The position numbers were made by a program, and so were the translations under genes. From contig SVEF01000003.1 of NCBI GenBank assembly GCA_015057585.1, positions 62,001 through 126,000 on the forward strand: 64,000 bases of DNA, read 5' to 3'. Numbering within the stretch: the stretch's first letter is position 1; every line of letters starts with the position of its first letter. This stretch comes from Lachnospiraceae bacterium. GTDB taxonomy: Bacteria > Bacillota > Clostridia > Lachnospirales > Lachnospiraceae. Of the stretch, positions 1-7,826 are shown piece by piece. The notes under the pieces are model-generated. The model was given only the letters and a program-made list of their open reading frames with translations. It was not told where the DNA came from and ran no database searches.

Positions 1-442
1 ACAGCATCTTTTTCATCATTGCAAGCGTCAACTCACCGGTTTGTGCGTACCCGTTTGCCTGCTGCCACTTCTTTAAAGCCTTCTGTGTACCGTTGCCGCC
101 GATGCCGTCAAAGCTGCCGGAATAATATCCCTTTTCCTTTAAGTACCGCTGGACATCCTTTACGGTTTCTTTAATGAACGTCCAATCCGCATCCGTCACC
201 ATGCCGTCCTCATCCATATGCAGCTCCTTCTGCAGCTTAAGTACGGCGTTCTTTGTTTTATTGCCGTAGGAAGAATCCACTCCTCCGGTGGAAAATCCCA
301 GTAAGGTCAAATTCTGTTGCAGGCGCTTTACCTCTGTTCCCTTGGACCCTTTTTTCATGGTTGCTGCTTCTGCTTTCATTGCCGGTAGCATTGTCACTAT
401 TATCACTGCGGTTAAAAATACTGCCAGTAGTTTCTTCTTCAT
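1..442 (-). CDS. Secreted peptidoglycan-binding-domain protein (partial, 3' end outside window)
   Basis: This reading frame is open from the ATG at 442 down to the window edge (147 codons, no stop). It begins with a signal peptide: MKKK, a hydrophobic stretch, then AEAA near residues 24-27. Two PG_binding_1-like repeats follow, at about residues 30-80 (GSKGTEVKRLQQNL ... SSYGNKTKNAV) and about 95-145 (VQRYLKEKGYYSG ... GNGTQKALKKWQ). In this family the domain binds peptidoglycan and is usually fused to a wall hydrolase or peptidase; whatever follows lies outside the window. The ribosome binding site is AAGGAGG about 8 nt upstream. The likely promoter is TTGCAA / 17 nt / TACAAT. I am confident in the domain and not in the catalytic role of the whole protein. 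Confidence 0.88.
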   Translation of the reverse strand, partial: MKKKLLAVFLTAVIIVTMLPAMKAEAATMKKGSKGTEVKRLQQNLTLLGFSTGGVDSSYGNKTKNAVLKLQKELHMDEDGMVTDADWTFIKETVKDVQRYLKEKGYYSGSFDGIGGNGTQKALKKWQQANGYAQTGELTLAMMKKML

Positions 443-450
443 GGTATTCC

Positions 451-500
451 TACCTCCTTGCTTCCTCCTTGGTTCCGAACCGTTTCCCTCCTTGGAAACG
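451..500 (-). promoter_or_regulatory. Leader with three Shine-Dalgarno-like repeats and small hairpins
   Basis: The 5' leader of the peptidoglycan-binding gene carries three purine blocks of the AAGGAGG type. The farthest one sits in the loop of a perfect 7-bp hairpin (CGTTTCC / GGAAACG, 481-500). A second small inverted repeat, GGTTC/GAACC, follows. Only the copy nearest the ATG is correctly spaced. Confidence 0.5.
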
Positions 501-518
501 CTAGTACATTATACCCAT

Positions 519-547
519 ATTGTACTATCAATTTAATGTTTTTGCAA
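519..547 (-). promoter_or_regulatory. Promoter of the peptidoglycan-binding protein gene
   Basis: On the minus strand there is TTGCAA (542-547), a 17-nt spacer, then TACAAT (519-524). This is a good sigma-A pattern about 75 nt upstream of the ATG. A TATAAT also lies just downstream at about 507-512 but has no matching -35. Confidence 0.55.
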
Positions 548-608
548 CAATTATGTAACAGTTTGCCATTTCTTGCTCTTTTAGGTACTCTTTTCCAAAG
601 CTACAGGC

Positions 609-636
609 TTGCAAATCCCCCTAAACCAATTATAAT
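609..636 (+). promoter_or_regulatory. Promoter of the MerR/ABC operon
   Basis: TTGCAA (609-614), a 16-nt spacer and a perfect TATAAT (631-636). This leaves a leader of about 125 nt before the MerR ATG, with a small CCCC/GGGG hairpin near 696-711. Nothing else is recognised in the 443-767 gap beyond the two divergent promoters. Confidence 0.6.
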
Positions 637-767
637 GAATAGTGTAGGCATTTTTTAGGCAAAGAAACGTCAAAAATGGTACAAAAAACAAAAATCCCCT
701 GCGTAAGGGGTTGCTCATTACGCTGCGTCATGTGGTATTCTCACAGACGTAAGGAGGTGAAAACGCC

Positions 768-1535
768 ATGTCCGATAGAAAAGAAGCCCTTTACACGACC
801 GGAGAAGTTGCAAAACTTTGTAACGTTTCCGTCCGTACCGTACAGTATTACGACACCCGCAATATCTTAATTCCAAGTGAATTAAGCGAAGGTGGCCGAC
901 GTCTGTACTCTGCTGACGATGTGAAACGAATGAAAACCATCTGTTTTCTCCGTGACCTCGGTCTTCCCATCAATACCATCAGCGGTCTGTTTGCAGAAGA
1001 ACATCCGGAAAAAGTTATTTCCATTCTTTTAGAACAGCAGTCCACCGTATTGAAAGAGGAAATCGAAGAACGCGAAACACAGTTGCAGCTGATTTCCGAA
1101 CTGGAACAGGGCTTAAAAACCTTAAACCGCTTCTCCGTCGGTGCTATCGGTGATGTTGCGATCATTATGAAAAGTAAAAAGAAATTACGGCAGCTCCGAA
1201 TTCTTATGTTGGCTCTTGCAATTCCATGTGAGATTATAGAGACCGGTTCCTTTTTTTACGGAATTTTCACCGGCAACTGGCTTGTATATCTTGCCTGGCT
1301 TCCGGTCGTTTTAGTGCTTGCAGCCATTATTTCATGGCTGTACTTTGCAAAGGTATCCTATCTTTGCCCGGAATGCCACGAGGTATTCCGTCCAAATTTC
1401 AAATCTGCATTCTTTGCAGCTCACACGCCAACAACAAGAAAACTCACCTGTACCTGTTGCGGACACACCGGGTTTTGCGTGGAGGTATATCGTGAAGAAT
1501 CAAAAACCGAAAAAGAAGAAAAGGAGAAAAATTAA
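768..1535 (+). CDS. MerR-family regulator with C-terminal membrane hairpin and zinc ribbon
   Basis: 255 aa. Residues 9-75 form a typical MerR winged helix (YTTGEVAKLCNVSVRTVQYYD ... GGRRLYSADDV), followed by the dimerisation helix at about 78-122. Unusually, the usual short effector region is replaced by two predicted membrane helices (about 143-165 and 170-195) and a C-terminal four-cysteine zinc-ribbon-like segment (C200/C203 and C228/C231). This suggests a membrane-tethered regulator sensing an envelope signal or metal. The ribosome binding site AAGGAGG precedes the ATG by 10 nt. The stop overlaps the next ATG by one base, so it heads a four-gene operon that it probably autoregulates. The family is certain; the signal is unknown. 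Confidence 0.88.
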   Translation: MSDRKEALYTTGEVAKLCNVSVRTVQYYDTRNILIPSELSEGGRRLYSADDVKRMKTICFLRDLGLPINTISGLFAEEHPEKVISILLEQQSTVLKEEIEERETQLQLISELEQGLKTLNRFSVGAIGDVAIIMKSKKKLRQLRILMLALAIPCEIIETGSFFYGIFTGNWLVYLAWLPVVLVLAAIISWLYFAKVSYLCPECHEVFRPNFKSAFFAAHTPTTRKLTCTCCGHTGFCVEVYREESKTEKEEKEKN

Positions 1536-2248
1536 TGTTATCCATACAACACTTAACCAAAATATATAAAGGCGGCAAAAAAGCTGTCTCCGATGTATCC
1601 CTTACCGTTAATGCCGGCGATATCTGTGCCTTCATCGGTCACAACGGCGCAGGAAAAACTTCCACTATCAAATGTGTGGTCGGAATCCATGGTTTTGACG
1701 AAGGCGAAATTTTCATCGACGGAATGTCCGTAAAAACACAACCGCTCGAATGTAAAAAAATCACCGCCTACATTCCGGACAATCCGGATTTATACGAATA
1801 CTTAACCGGCATCCAGTACTTAAATTTCATTGCCGACATATTCGGCCTGACCGCCGCAGAGCGCGAAGACCGGATCAAAAAGGAAGCTGCTGACTTCGAA
1901 ATCGAAGCCGCCCTCGGCGATTTGATTTCTTCCTATTCCCACGGCATGAAGCAAAAGCTTGCCATCATCAGCGCGCTAATTCACAAGCCAAAGCTTCTCA
2001 TCCTTGACGAGCCGTTTGTCGGCCTGGACCCGAAGGCAACACTGACACTGAAAAACAAAATGCACGCTCTCTGCGAAGAAGGCACTGCGATTTTCTTCTC
2101 CACCCACGTTCTTGACGTTGCAGAAAAGCTCTGTAACAAGGTAGCCATCATCCGAAAAGGAGAACTGATTGCAGCCGGAGATACCAAGGAGTTAACCGGA
2201 GGTGCCTCCTTAGAGTCCGTCTTTATGGAGGTGACAAAGGAATGCTAA
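1535..2248 (+). CDS. ABC transporter ATP-binding protein
   Basis: 237 aa cytoplasmic ATPase. The Walker A motif GHNGAGKTS is at about 35-43, the signature is SHGMKQKL, Walker B is LLILDEP, and the switch histidine is in FFSTH. The Q-loop region reads YIPDNPDLYEYLTG, typical of drug or bacteriocin ABC-2 exporters. It should energise the large permease encoded next, with which it overlaps by 7 bp. Translational coupling to MerR (1-bp overlap) implies co-regulation. The substrate cannot be read from the sequence. Confidence 0.93.
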   Translation: MLSIQHLTKIYKGGKKAVSDVSLTVNAGDICAFIGHNGAGKTSTIKCVVGIHGFDEGEIFIDGMSVKTQPLECKKITAYIPDNPDLYEYLTGIQYLNFIADIFGLTAAEREDRIKKEAADFEIEAALGDLISSYSHGMKQKLAIISALIHKPKLLILDEPFVGLDPKATLTLKNKMHALCEEGTAIFFSTHVLDVAEKLCNKVAIIRKGELIAAGDTKELTGGASLESVFMEVTKEC

Positions 2249-3834
2249 GACAAGTCTTTTTACTGACAAAGCTTCAGCAGCAAAATCTGTTTGGCCTCAA
2301 TGAATTCCGTTTTACAAAGGACACGGGCAAGAAAAGACGATATATCGCTTTAGCAGTGGTTTGGGCACTCTTGTTTGTCATGGTTGCCGCTTACGTTGGC
2401 GGACTTTCTTTCGGCCTGCACCTGCTTGGCATCGGCGAGATTGTCCCGATGTATCTCTACACCCTGGCAAGCCTTGTCATGCTGGTACTTTCCTTTTTTA
2501 AAGCAGGAAGCGTCTTGTTTTCCATGAAATTTTATGATGTGATGGTTTCCCTTCCGGTAACACCTCACGCCATTTTGGCCAGCCGTTTTCTGTCCATGTA
2601 TCTTAGCAACCTGCTCATCGGCACACTGGTGCTGTTGCCGGGCTTTACGGTACATGTCATTTTTGCAAAGCCGGGCATCATGTTTTATCTGATTACCCTT
2701 GCCGTGCTTCTCCTGATGCCGCTCTTGCCGCTGACAGTTTCCTCTTTTATCGGCGCAGGCATTAAGGCGATCAGTTCCCGGATGAAAAGGAAATCACTCG
2801 TCGAAACTCTTCTGACGGTCGTTCTGATAGTCGCCATTTTCGCTGGCAGTTTTTCTTTCGGAACAGCAACAGAAAGTTTAGACATGGAAGCAATCAAACA
2901 GCTTGCCGGAACACTTTCAGCTACACTTGGCAGCATCTTTCCGCCTGCAATGTGGTATCAAGGTGCACTGCAGGGCAATCTGCATTCCCTGTTCCTTGTG
3001 TTGTTGGTTCCTGTTCTTGTGTTTACACTGTTTCTTGTTCTCTTCGGACGTTTCCATCAGAGCATCTGTGTAAAACTGAACGCTGTTTCTGCAAAGCAGA
3101 ACTACAAAATCCGTTCCCTGGAAGCCACCGGCCTGCTTTGGTCACTTTGCAAAAAAGAGGCAAAGCTGTACTTTTCTTCCAGCCTTTATGTTACTAATAC
3201 CATTGTCGGTTATATTATGGCTGTCATCTTAGCAGCGGGTATCGGAATTACAGGCATCGATTCCTTTACGGAGGCTTTGGAAATGCCAATGCTTACCCCG
3301 ATGATTACGCAGTTTCTGCCGTTTATCCTGGCAATGCCGTTTTGTATGATGAACCTGACCTCATGCAGCATTTCCATGGAAGGCAAATGCTACTGGCAGC
3401 TTCAGGTACTGCCAATACGTCCAAAGGATATCTATCATGCAAAAATCCTTTGGAATCTGATGGTCGCAGCACCATTTTATTTAGTTTCCGTTATACTGCT
3501 TTTGATTTTCATCCGTCCTGCAGGGCTTTTAGCGCTCCACTATATCCTGCTGCCGCTGGTTTACATCGTTTTAGACGTTGTCATGGGTCTCTTTGCCAAT
3601 TTGAAGTTTCCTCTTTTTAACTGGGAAAATGAAGCCCGCGTGGTAAAGCAGAGCGCCTCCGTCGCAGTTTCCATGCTCGGCGGCATACTACCTATCCTCA
3701 TCCCGGCAATACTTGCTATTTTATTACAGCCGGTTCACTTTAATCTCTATCTGTTTGCAGTAGAGGCAGTTCTTGCAGCAATGACAGCAGTCCTTTATTT
3801 TATCATTACAAGAAAGGAACTCGTAAACGCATGA
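2242..3834 (+). CDS. ABC transporter permease, ABC-2 type, double-length
   Basis: 530 aa, very hydrophobic, with roughly ten to twelve membrane segments in two groups separated by a loop around residues 265-320. This is the size expected for a fused two-half permease. The first half carries an ABC-2-like KFYDVMVSLPVTP segment. It begins inside the ATPase gene (ATG at 2242) and ends overlapping the protease gene by 4 bp (ATGA). It presumably forms the membrane channel for the ATPase upstream. The exported substrate is unknown; the CPBP protease neighbour would fit a peptide. Confidence 0.85.
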   Translation: MLRQVFLLTKLQQQNLFGLNEFRFTKDTGKKRRYIALAVVWALLFVMVAAYVGGLSFGLHLLGIGEIVPMYLYTLASLVMLVLSFFKAGSVLFSMKFYDVMVSLPVTPHAILASRFLSMYLSNLLIGTLVLLPGFTVHVIFAKPGIMFYLITLAVLLLMPLLPLTVSSFIGAGIKAISSRMKRKSLVETLLTVVLIVAIFAGSFSFGTATESLDMEAIKQLAGTLSATLGSIFPPAMWYQGALQGNLHSLFLVLLVPVLVFTLFLVLFGRFHQSICVKLNAVSAKQNYKIRSLEATGLLWSLCKKEAKLYFSSSLYVTNTIVGYIMAVILAAGIGITGIDSFTEALEMPMLTPMITQFLPFILAMPFCMMNLTSCSISMEGKCYWQLQVLPIRPKDIYHAKILWNLMVAAPFYLVSVILLLIFIRPAGLLALHYILLPLVYIVLDVVMGLFANLKFPLFNWENEARVVKQSASVAVSMLGGILPILIPAILAILLQPVHFNLYLFAVEAVLAAMTAVLYFIITRKELVNA

Positions 3835-4598
3835 TAAGGGCAATAAAAACTTTTCTTCATACTTACCTGAAAACATTACTCTTTTTCCTGCTTGTTGGTC
3901 TGTTTGGCGGTTTTTTTACCGGACTCTACATGCTTGACAGTTACCCCGCTGACATGCAGCAGGAACTGTTAAATCAGGGAATGACCCCTGTTATACTCGG
4001 CGCCGTAACCGCCGTACAGGCTGCAGGCTATGGAGCTGTTCTTGGTGCAATCGGCATCCTGATTTCCAAAAAAATCGGACTTTGGAAGGAAGAACGCTGC
4101 ATTTCGAAGCGTCCCCTTCTTTCGGCTGTTCTGGTTGCTGTTTTCGGAGGAATGGCTATCATTTTACCGGATCTCCTTTTCTTTGGAAACCATATCGAAG
4201 CCATCCGGGACTCCTATGCAGTAAAGCCGGCCCTTCCTTATATTCTGGCATCCGTAACCTACGGTGGTGTCATCGAAGAGGTTATGCTCCGCTTATTTTT
4301 CATGTCTCTCATTGCCCTGGTTTTACACAAGGTTCTGAGAAGACAAGGTACACCTTCCGTTCCGGTACTTGTTGCCGCCAACATGATTTCTGCATTACTG
4401 TTTGCCGCAGGACACCTGCCGGCTACCTATATGCTTTTAGGAAATTCACCAATGATTCTTTTCCGGTGTTTCCTGTTAAACGGCGGTATCGGCCTGCTCT
4501 TTGGCCGGTTGTTCCGGAAATACGGTCTGCGTTACGCCATGCTTGCTCATGCCGGTACCCATATCGTTTCCAAACTGATTTGGATTTTGTTCCTGTAA
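3831..4598 (+). CDS. CPBP-family intramembrane metalloprotease
   Basis: 255 aa with several membrane helices. The three conserved blocks of the CPBP/Abi (Rce1-like) family are visible: EExxxR at E149-E150-R154, the FxxxH block with H195 (LLFAAGHLP), and a final AHAGTH around H240. In Gram-positive bacteria such proteins act in bacteriocin maturation or self-immunity or in membrane-protein processing. Here it closes the MerR/ABC operon, joined by an ATGA overlap, which suggests it processes or protects against the transported molecule (inference). A strong terminator follows directly. Confidence 0.9.
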   Translation: MIRAIKTFLHTYLKTLLFFLLVGLFGGFFTGLYMLDSYPADMQQELLNQGMTPVILGAVTAVQAAGYGAVLGAIGILISKKIGLWKEERCISKRPLLSAVLVAVFGGMAIILPDLLFFGNHIEAIRDSYAVKPALPYILASVTYGGVIEEVMLRLFFMSLIALVLHKVLRRQGTPSVPVLVAANMISALLFAAGHLPATYMLLGNSPMILFRCFLLNGGIGLLFGRLFRKYGLRYAMLAHAGTHIVSKLIWILFL

Positions 4599-4604
4599 AA
4601 AAAA

Positions 4605-4631
4605 CGGCAGCTTGCACCATGCAAGCTGCCG
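4605..4631. terminator. Bidirectional terminator between the CPBP and PAP2 genes
   Basis: A perfect 12-bp stem (CGGCAGCTTGCA at 4605-4616 with its complement at 4620-4631) and a 3-nt loop. It has A8 on the left and a T-rich tract on the right, so it can stop transcription from both converging genes. Confidence 0.9.
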
Positions 4632-4649
4632 TTTTCCTTTTCTTACTTC

Positions 4650-6575
4650 TTACTTTCTCTTTTTCAGTACAACCACTGCAATCGCTGCAACTGCAACAAC
4701 AGCCAGCACTACATACAGAACTGTATTATTTCCGTTCTGAACAGCCGGTGTCTCTGCCGGAGCATCCGTTGGAGCCGGTGCCTTTGTAGGCTGTGTTGCA
4801 CCGCCCTTTAACAGCATAACCGCATTGTCCTTTACTTCAGCCGTATAGCCGTCTGCACCAATTACTTCTACCTCTGCAAAGCTTCCGTTTAAATTCTTTG
4901 CACTTAACACTACCATACCGTCAGCAAGCTTTGTACCTTCCGCAACTTCCACAACAAGCTTTCCGCCCAGTGTCGCATTACCTGCAATATTGAAAATATC
5001 ATCATCGCTGTCTACCGTCAGCTTTAATGTCCCCTTTGTCTGCGCAAAATCACCGGTAATCATTGCAATTCCGTCTACTGTCTCGGATAAGATACCGCCA
5101 TTTACGTTGACATTACCTGCACCAAGTCCGTTTGCGGAAATCATCACAAGCTCACCACCTGCCACATTTACGCCACCGGTAAAGGTATTGTTGCCCGCAA
5201 GGCCAAGTCTTCCGGTGCCCTGTAAGGTCAGGCTGCCATCGCCCGATATGTCATTCAGCCAGTTATCACTTGCATTGAATGCGCCCTTGGAAGCATCCAT
5301 ATTTACAACTACATCTGTTACAAATGCGCCATAGCCTGCTGCCGCCTTATAATAATTTACACGGCCCCAGCCTTCCGCATCGTCAAGGAGCGGATAACCG
5401 GATTCCAGACCTGTTGTATAGATAACATATCTTCTCTGCTCATCGGTCAGATAAGGAAGTCTGGTTTCCAAAACGGATTCCGCACCCTTTGGCACTCTCA
5501 TTGCCTGTGTGGTGTCACCAATCTGCTCGAAATCGTAAGTTAAATAGTAGGTAAACAAATCCAGATTCTTCTGATATTCTTCGTAATCCGCAAGTGTTGC
5601 AACCTCCGGAACCACATCCTTAAACAGGGTTTCGTAGGCTGCCTCATAAGCTGCCGGCATCACACTAAAGTTTCCGTTTTCTTTGTCAGCAAAAATGGAA
5701 GCAGAAAGTGCCGTCGCTGTCATACGGCCGCCCATCACATCCAGGCAGGAATGTACACCTGCAACAATACGGTAATTACCACCTTCTGCCGCATTCATCA
5801 TAATCTCATGGAACTTCCACGGAAAGCCGTAAGCCAAACCATAGGATGTTAAGAAAATCGCATTGGTGTGACCGCTTGGGAAACCACATCCGCTTACCGA
5901 CGCATCATCTAAAAACGGCTGATGTCCAACCGGGTCAATTTCAGGAAGCACGGATGCTTCGTAACCGGAGATAATTACTTCACCAGTATTCACATTCCAG
6001 CGGTATGGTCTCGGATATGCAAAATATCTCTTGGACGGGCTGGTTGATACATTGGTCGCCGATCTCATAAAACGTACAATATGAGCCGTTGCAAATAACG
6101 GATATTTTTCACCTTTTCTTGGGCTCCACTGTGTATCATTAGTTCCGATACCGGACAATTCAATAAACTGATCCTTATATTCACCAATTCCTTCAAATGC
6201 AATACGCTGTGCAAGTCCTTTTTCTACTTCATATGCCTTCTGTGCTTCTTCTGCCGTTCTGGAAAGTGCAATTTCATAGGATTTCTTTATATTGTAATCC
6301 AACACACTTGCATTCAGCTTTGTGCCATTGTGCCAATCACTACCGGTTTTCCACAAATCACTGAAACCCGCCAAAATTCCGATGGTCGGATTGGTTTCCG
6401 GTGTTGTATTGGAATCGGCATTGTTTCTGTATGTATCCGCGAAATACCCGTACGCCGCTTCGTGCGGAGCAATTACACTGTCCTCCTCCGCATGTGCCAC
6501 TGCCCCTGCCGGTGCAAACAGCATGGAACATGCCAATGTGAGCGCTAAAACTCTGCTCAATCTTCTCTTTCTCAT
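4650..6575 (-). CDS. Surface-anchored PAP2-family acid phosphatase with autotransporter-type beta repeat
   Basis: 641 aa. There is a signal peptide at residues 1-29 (cleavage near AHA-EE). The PAP2 catalytic blocks are complete: K182-x6-R189-P190, P233-S234-G235-H236, and R269-x5-H275-x3-D279. This matches secreted class A acid phosphatase or vanadium haloperoxidase-type enzymes. From about residue 445 a Gly/Asn-rich region reads like the autotransporter-associated beta-strand repeat (LTLQGTGRLGLAGNNTFTGG), a module better known from Gram-negative secreted proteins. A Thr/Pro/Ala linker, a single membrane helix and a KKRK tail end the protein. The tail has no LPxTG and so is probably a simple membrane anchor. 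It is likely an extracellular phosphomonoesterase. The ribosome binding site GGAGGG is 9 nt before ATG. Confidence 0.88.
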   Translation of the reverse strand: MRKRRLSRVLALTLACSMLFAPAGAVAHAEEDSVIAPHEAAYGYFADTYRNNADSNTTPETNPTIGILAGFSDLWKTGSDWHNGTKLNASVLDYNIKKSYEIALSRTAEEAQKAYEVEKGLAQRIAFEGIGEYKDQFIELSGIGTNDTQWSPRKGEKYPLFATAHIVRFMRSATNVSTSPSKRYFAYPRPYRWNVNTGEVIISGYEASVLPEIDPVGHQPFLDDASVSGCGFPSGHTNAIFLTSYGLAYGFPWKFHEIMMNAAEGGNYRIVAGVHSCLDVMGGRMTATALSASIFADKENGNFSVMPAAYEAAYETLFKDVVPEVATLADYEEYQKNLDLFTYYLTYDFEQIGDTTQAMRVPKGAESVLETRLPYLTDEQRRYVIYTTGLESGYPLLDDAEGWGRVNYYKAAAGYGAFVTDVVVNMDASKGAFNASDNWLNDISGDGSLTLQGTGRLGLAGNNTFTGGVNVAGGELVMISANGLGAGNVNVNGGILSETVDGIAMITGDFAQTKGTLKLTVDSDDDIFNIAGNATLGGKLVVEVAEGTKLADGMVVLSAKNLNGSFAEVEVIGADGYTAEVKDNAVMLLKGGATQPTKAPAPTDAPAETPAVQNGNNTVLYVVLAVVAVAAIAVVVLKKRK

Positions 6576-6630
6576 AGTTCTTTTCCCTCCGTAAACTAGT
6601 GTCTTTCTTTATGTGCAAGACCTAATCCAT

Positions 6631-6659
6631 AGTATAACATATCTTTTGCCATCTGTCTT
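6631..6659 (-). promoter_or_regulatory. Promoter of the PAP2 phosphatase gene
   Basis: Minus-strand AAGACA (6654-6659), a 17-nt spacer and TATACT (6631-6636), about 55 nt upstream of the ATG. The -10 is good and the -35 is moderate. Confidence 0.45.
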
Positions 6660-6714
6660 GCAAAAATGTTGTTTTAAAACAAAAAAAATGTAGATTTACC
6701 AAAAAAAGAAAAAA

Positions 6715-6732
6715 GGTGTCAACTTCGACACC
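6715..6732 (-). terminator. Terminator of the two-microprotein operon
   Basis: The minus strand shows GGTGTC, a 6-nt loop, GACACC, then a long T-rich run (T6, C, T7). It lies 22 nt beyond the stop of the 55-aa gene. Confidence 0.65.
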
Positions 6733-6754
6733 TCTTCTCTTTTTGCTATTCCCC

Positions 6755-6922
6755 TTATCCCTTGCTTGTCATCGCCTGAAACCGTTCAATCGCTGCTGTA
6801 CGTTCCCGCACTGCTTCCTCCAAACGGTAACCGCCATAGACACACTCGACATCTTCGGCTTCCCAAACGTCTCCTATCGCTCCCATTCGCTTGATAAACT
6901 CGTTTATGTCGTGCTCTGTCAT
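6755..6922 (-). CDS. Small conserved-looking protein, 55 aa
   Basis: Not recognised with certainty. The 55-aa acidic product starts MTEHDINEFIKRMGAIGDVW and continues with EAEDVECVYGGYRLEEAVRE, a two-helix pattern with no signal or membrane segment. It resembles, from memory only, short proteins common in clostridial genomes and their mobile elements. Its ATG has AGGAG 8 nt upstream. It follows the 45-aa gene by 31 nt on the same strand and is followed by a terminator, so the pair behaves like an operon. A real gene is supported by ribosome binding site, spacing and terminator. Function unknown. Confidence 0.6.
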   Translation of the reverse strand: MTEHDINEFIKRMGAIGDVWEAEDVECVYGGYRLEEAVRERTAAIERFQAMTSKG

Positions 6923-6953
6923 TGTTACTCTCCTACCCTTCTGATTCTTTCCT

Positions 6954-7091
6954 TTACCGTTGTATTCCGGTTTCTACCGGTTTACCGCGGTATGTTGATT
7001 TATTTTCCAGCCCAAGTTTCCGGCTGTAAGTTTCTTTTTTTTCCATTTTCTCTATCATTTTACATAATAAAATCCGTTCCTTCGCACTCAT
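6954..7091 (-). CDS. Small conserved-looking protein, 45 aa
   Basis: A 45-aa basic product (MSAKERILLCKMIEKMEKKE, then TYSRKLGLENKSTYRGKPV). It is probably a helix followed by an extended tail, with no membrane segment. An AAGGAG site lies about 7 nt before the ATG. It is the first gene of a two-gene unit with the 55-aa gene and is divergent from the XRE-like regulator at 7273. From memory it resembles short clostridial proteins of unknown function. No function is assigned. Confidence 0.58.
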   Translation of the reverse strand: MSAKERILLCKMIEKMEKKETYSRKLGLENKSTYRGKPVETGIQR

Positions 7092-7156
7092 AACAATTCT
7101 CCTTGTTTGTCAACGGTTATTTTTATTTTCTGCTTTCCTCTTTTGTGATTTCAGTA

Positions 7157-7162
7157 TATAAT
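7157..7162 (+). promoter_or_regulatory. -10 box of the XRE-like regulator gene
   Basis: A perfect TATAAT at 7157-7162, 110 nt upstream of the ATG. The -35 at the right distance (TTTCCT) is poor, so the promoter may depend on an activator. Confidence 0.35.
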
Positions 7163-7272
7163 AGAACTGTTGCAAAAAACACCGCAGAGAGTGCGATTTG
7201 TAATCTGCTATTTCTGCAAGAAGTGCGAAATAAAAGCGGGAGAATTCAAAGGAGAAAATCAAGGAGAATCGT

Positions 7273-7755
7273 ATGGCAAAGAAATCTACAAAAGCACACA
7301 AAAATGAATATCATATCAGCAGGGAATCCGCCGGACTTACAAGAGAGAAAGCTTCTGAACTTTTAGAGTTTATCTCCACTGACCGCATTGAACGGATTGA
7401 AAGCGGAAAATCCCTTCCTCATCCGGAAGAAATTCTTGCCATGGCAGATTGCTACAAAAATCCTTCCCTGTGCAATTATTTCTGTTCGCATGAATGTCCG
7501 ATTGGGCAGGAATATGTTCCGGAAGTAAAGTTCAAGGAACTGTCCCAGATTACATTAGAGATGCTGGCTTCTTTAAATGCACTTGAAAAAGAAAAGAACC
7601 GCCTGATTGAAATTACGGTAGACGGAACAATTTCCGCAGACGAAATGAAAGACTTTGAAAAAATACAGGATCAATTATCCCAAATTGCCATGGCGATTGA
7701 TTCCCTGCAACTTTGGGTACAAAAAGCGATTGCAGACGGAAAGATTGATGCATAA
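7273..7755 (+). CDS. XRE-like regulator with a cysteine cluster
   Basis: 160 aa. Residues 13-58 resemble a Cro/CI (XRE) helix-turn-helix (ISRESAGLTREKASELL ... RIERIESGKSLPHPEEI). This is followed by a spaced cysteine set, C60, C67, C71 and C75 (CNYFCSHECPIG), that could bind a metal or Fe-S cluster or act as a redox switch. The C-terminal half (about 80-155) is a predicted helical hairpin or coiled coil. The ribosome binding site AAGGAG is 7 nt before the ATG. It is divergent from the two microproteins, so it may control them (inference). A clear terminator follows. Confidence 0.72.
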   Translation: MAKKSTKAHKNEYHISRESAGLTREKASELLEFISTDRIERIESGKSLPHPEEILAMADCYKNPSLCNYFCSHECPIGQEYVPEVKFKELSQITLEMLASLNALEKEKNRLIEITVDGTISADEMKDFEKIQDQLSQIAMAIDSLQLWVQKAIADGKIDA

Positions 7756-7772
7756 ATCCGAATCAGACATAA

Positions 7773-7808
7773 AAATAAGGCTCCTTACGGAACCTTATTT
7801 TTTTCTGT
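7773..7808 (+). terminator. Terminator of the XRE-like regulator gene
   Basis: An 8-bp stem AAATAAGG/CCTTATTT (7773-7780, 7793-7800) extended by three inner pairs, a 4-nt loop and a following T run. Confidence 0.85.
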
Positions 7809-7826
7809 TTCTTTATTTTCTCATTC

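Noticed and set aside
4082..4789. 235-codon plus-strand frame crossing the CPBP gene and the terminator
   Set aside because: It is out of frame with the CPBP gene, runs through the terminator into the antisense of the PAP2 gene, and is Cys/Phe/Arg-rich with no domain.
7108..7113. Minus-strand TTGACA as a promoter for the 45-aa gene
   Set aside because: The matching -10 would fall on the start codon itself, giving a transcript without the good ribosome binding site.
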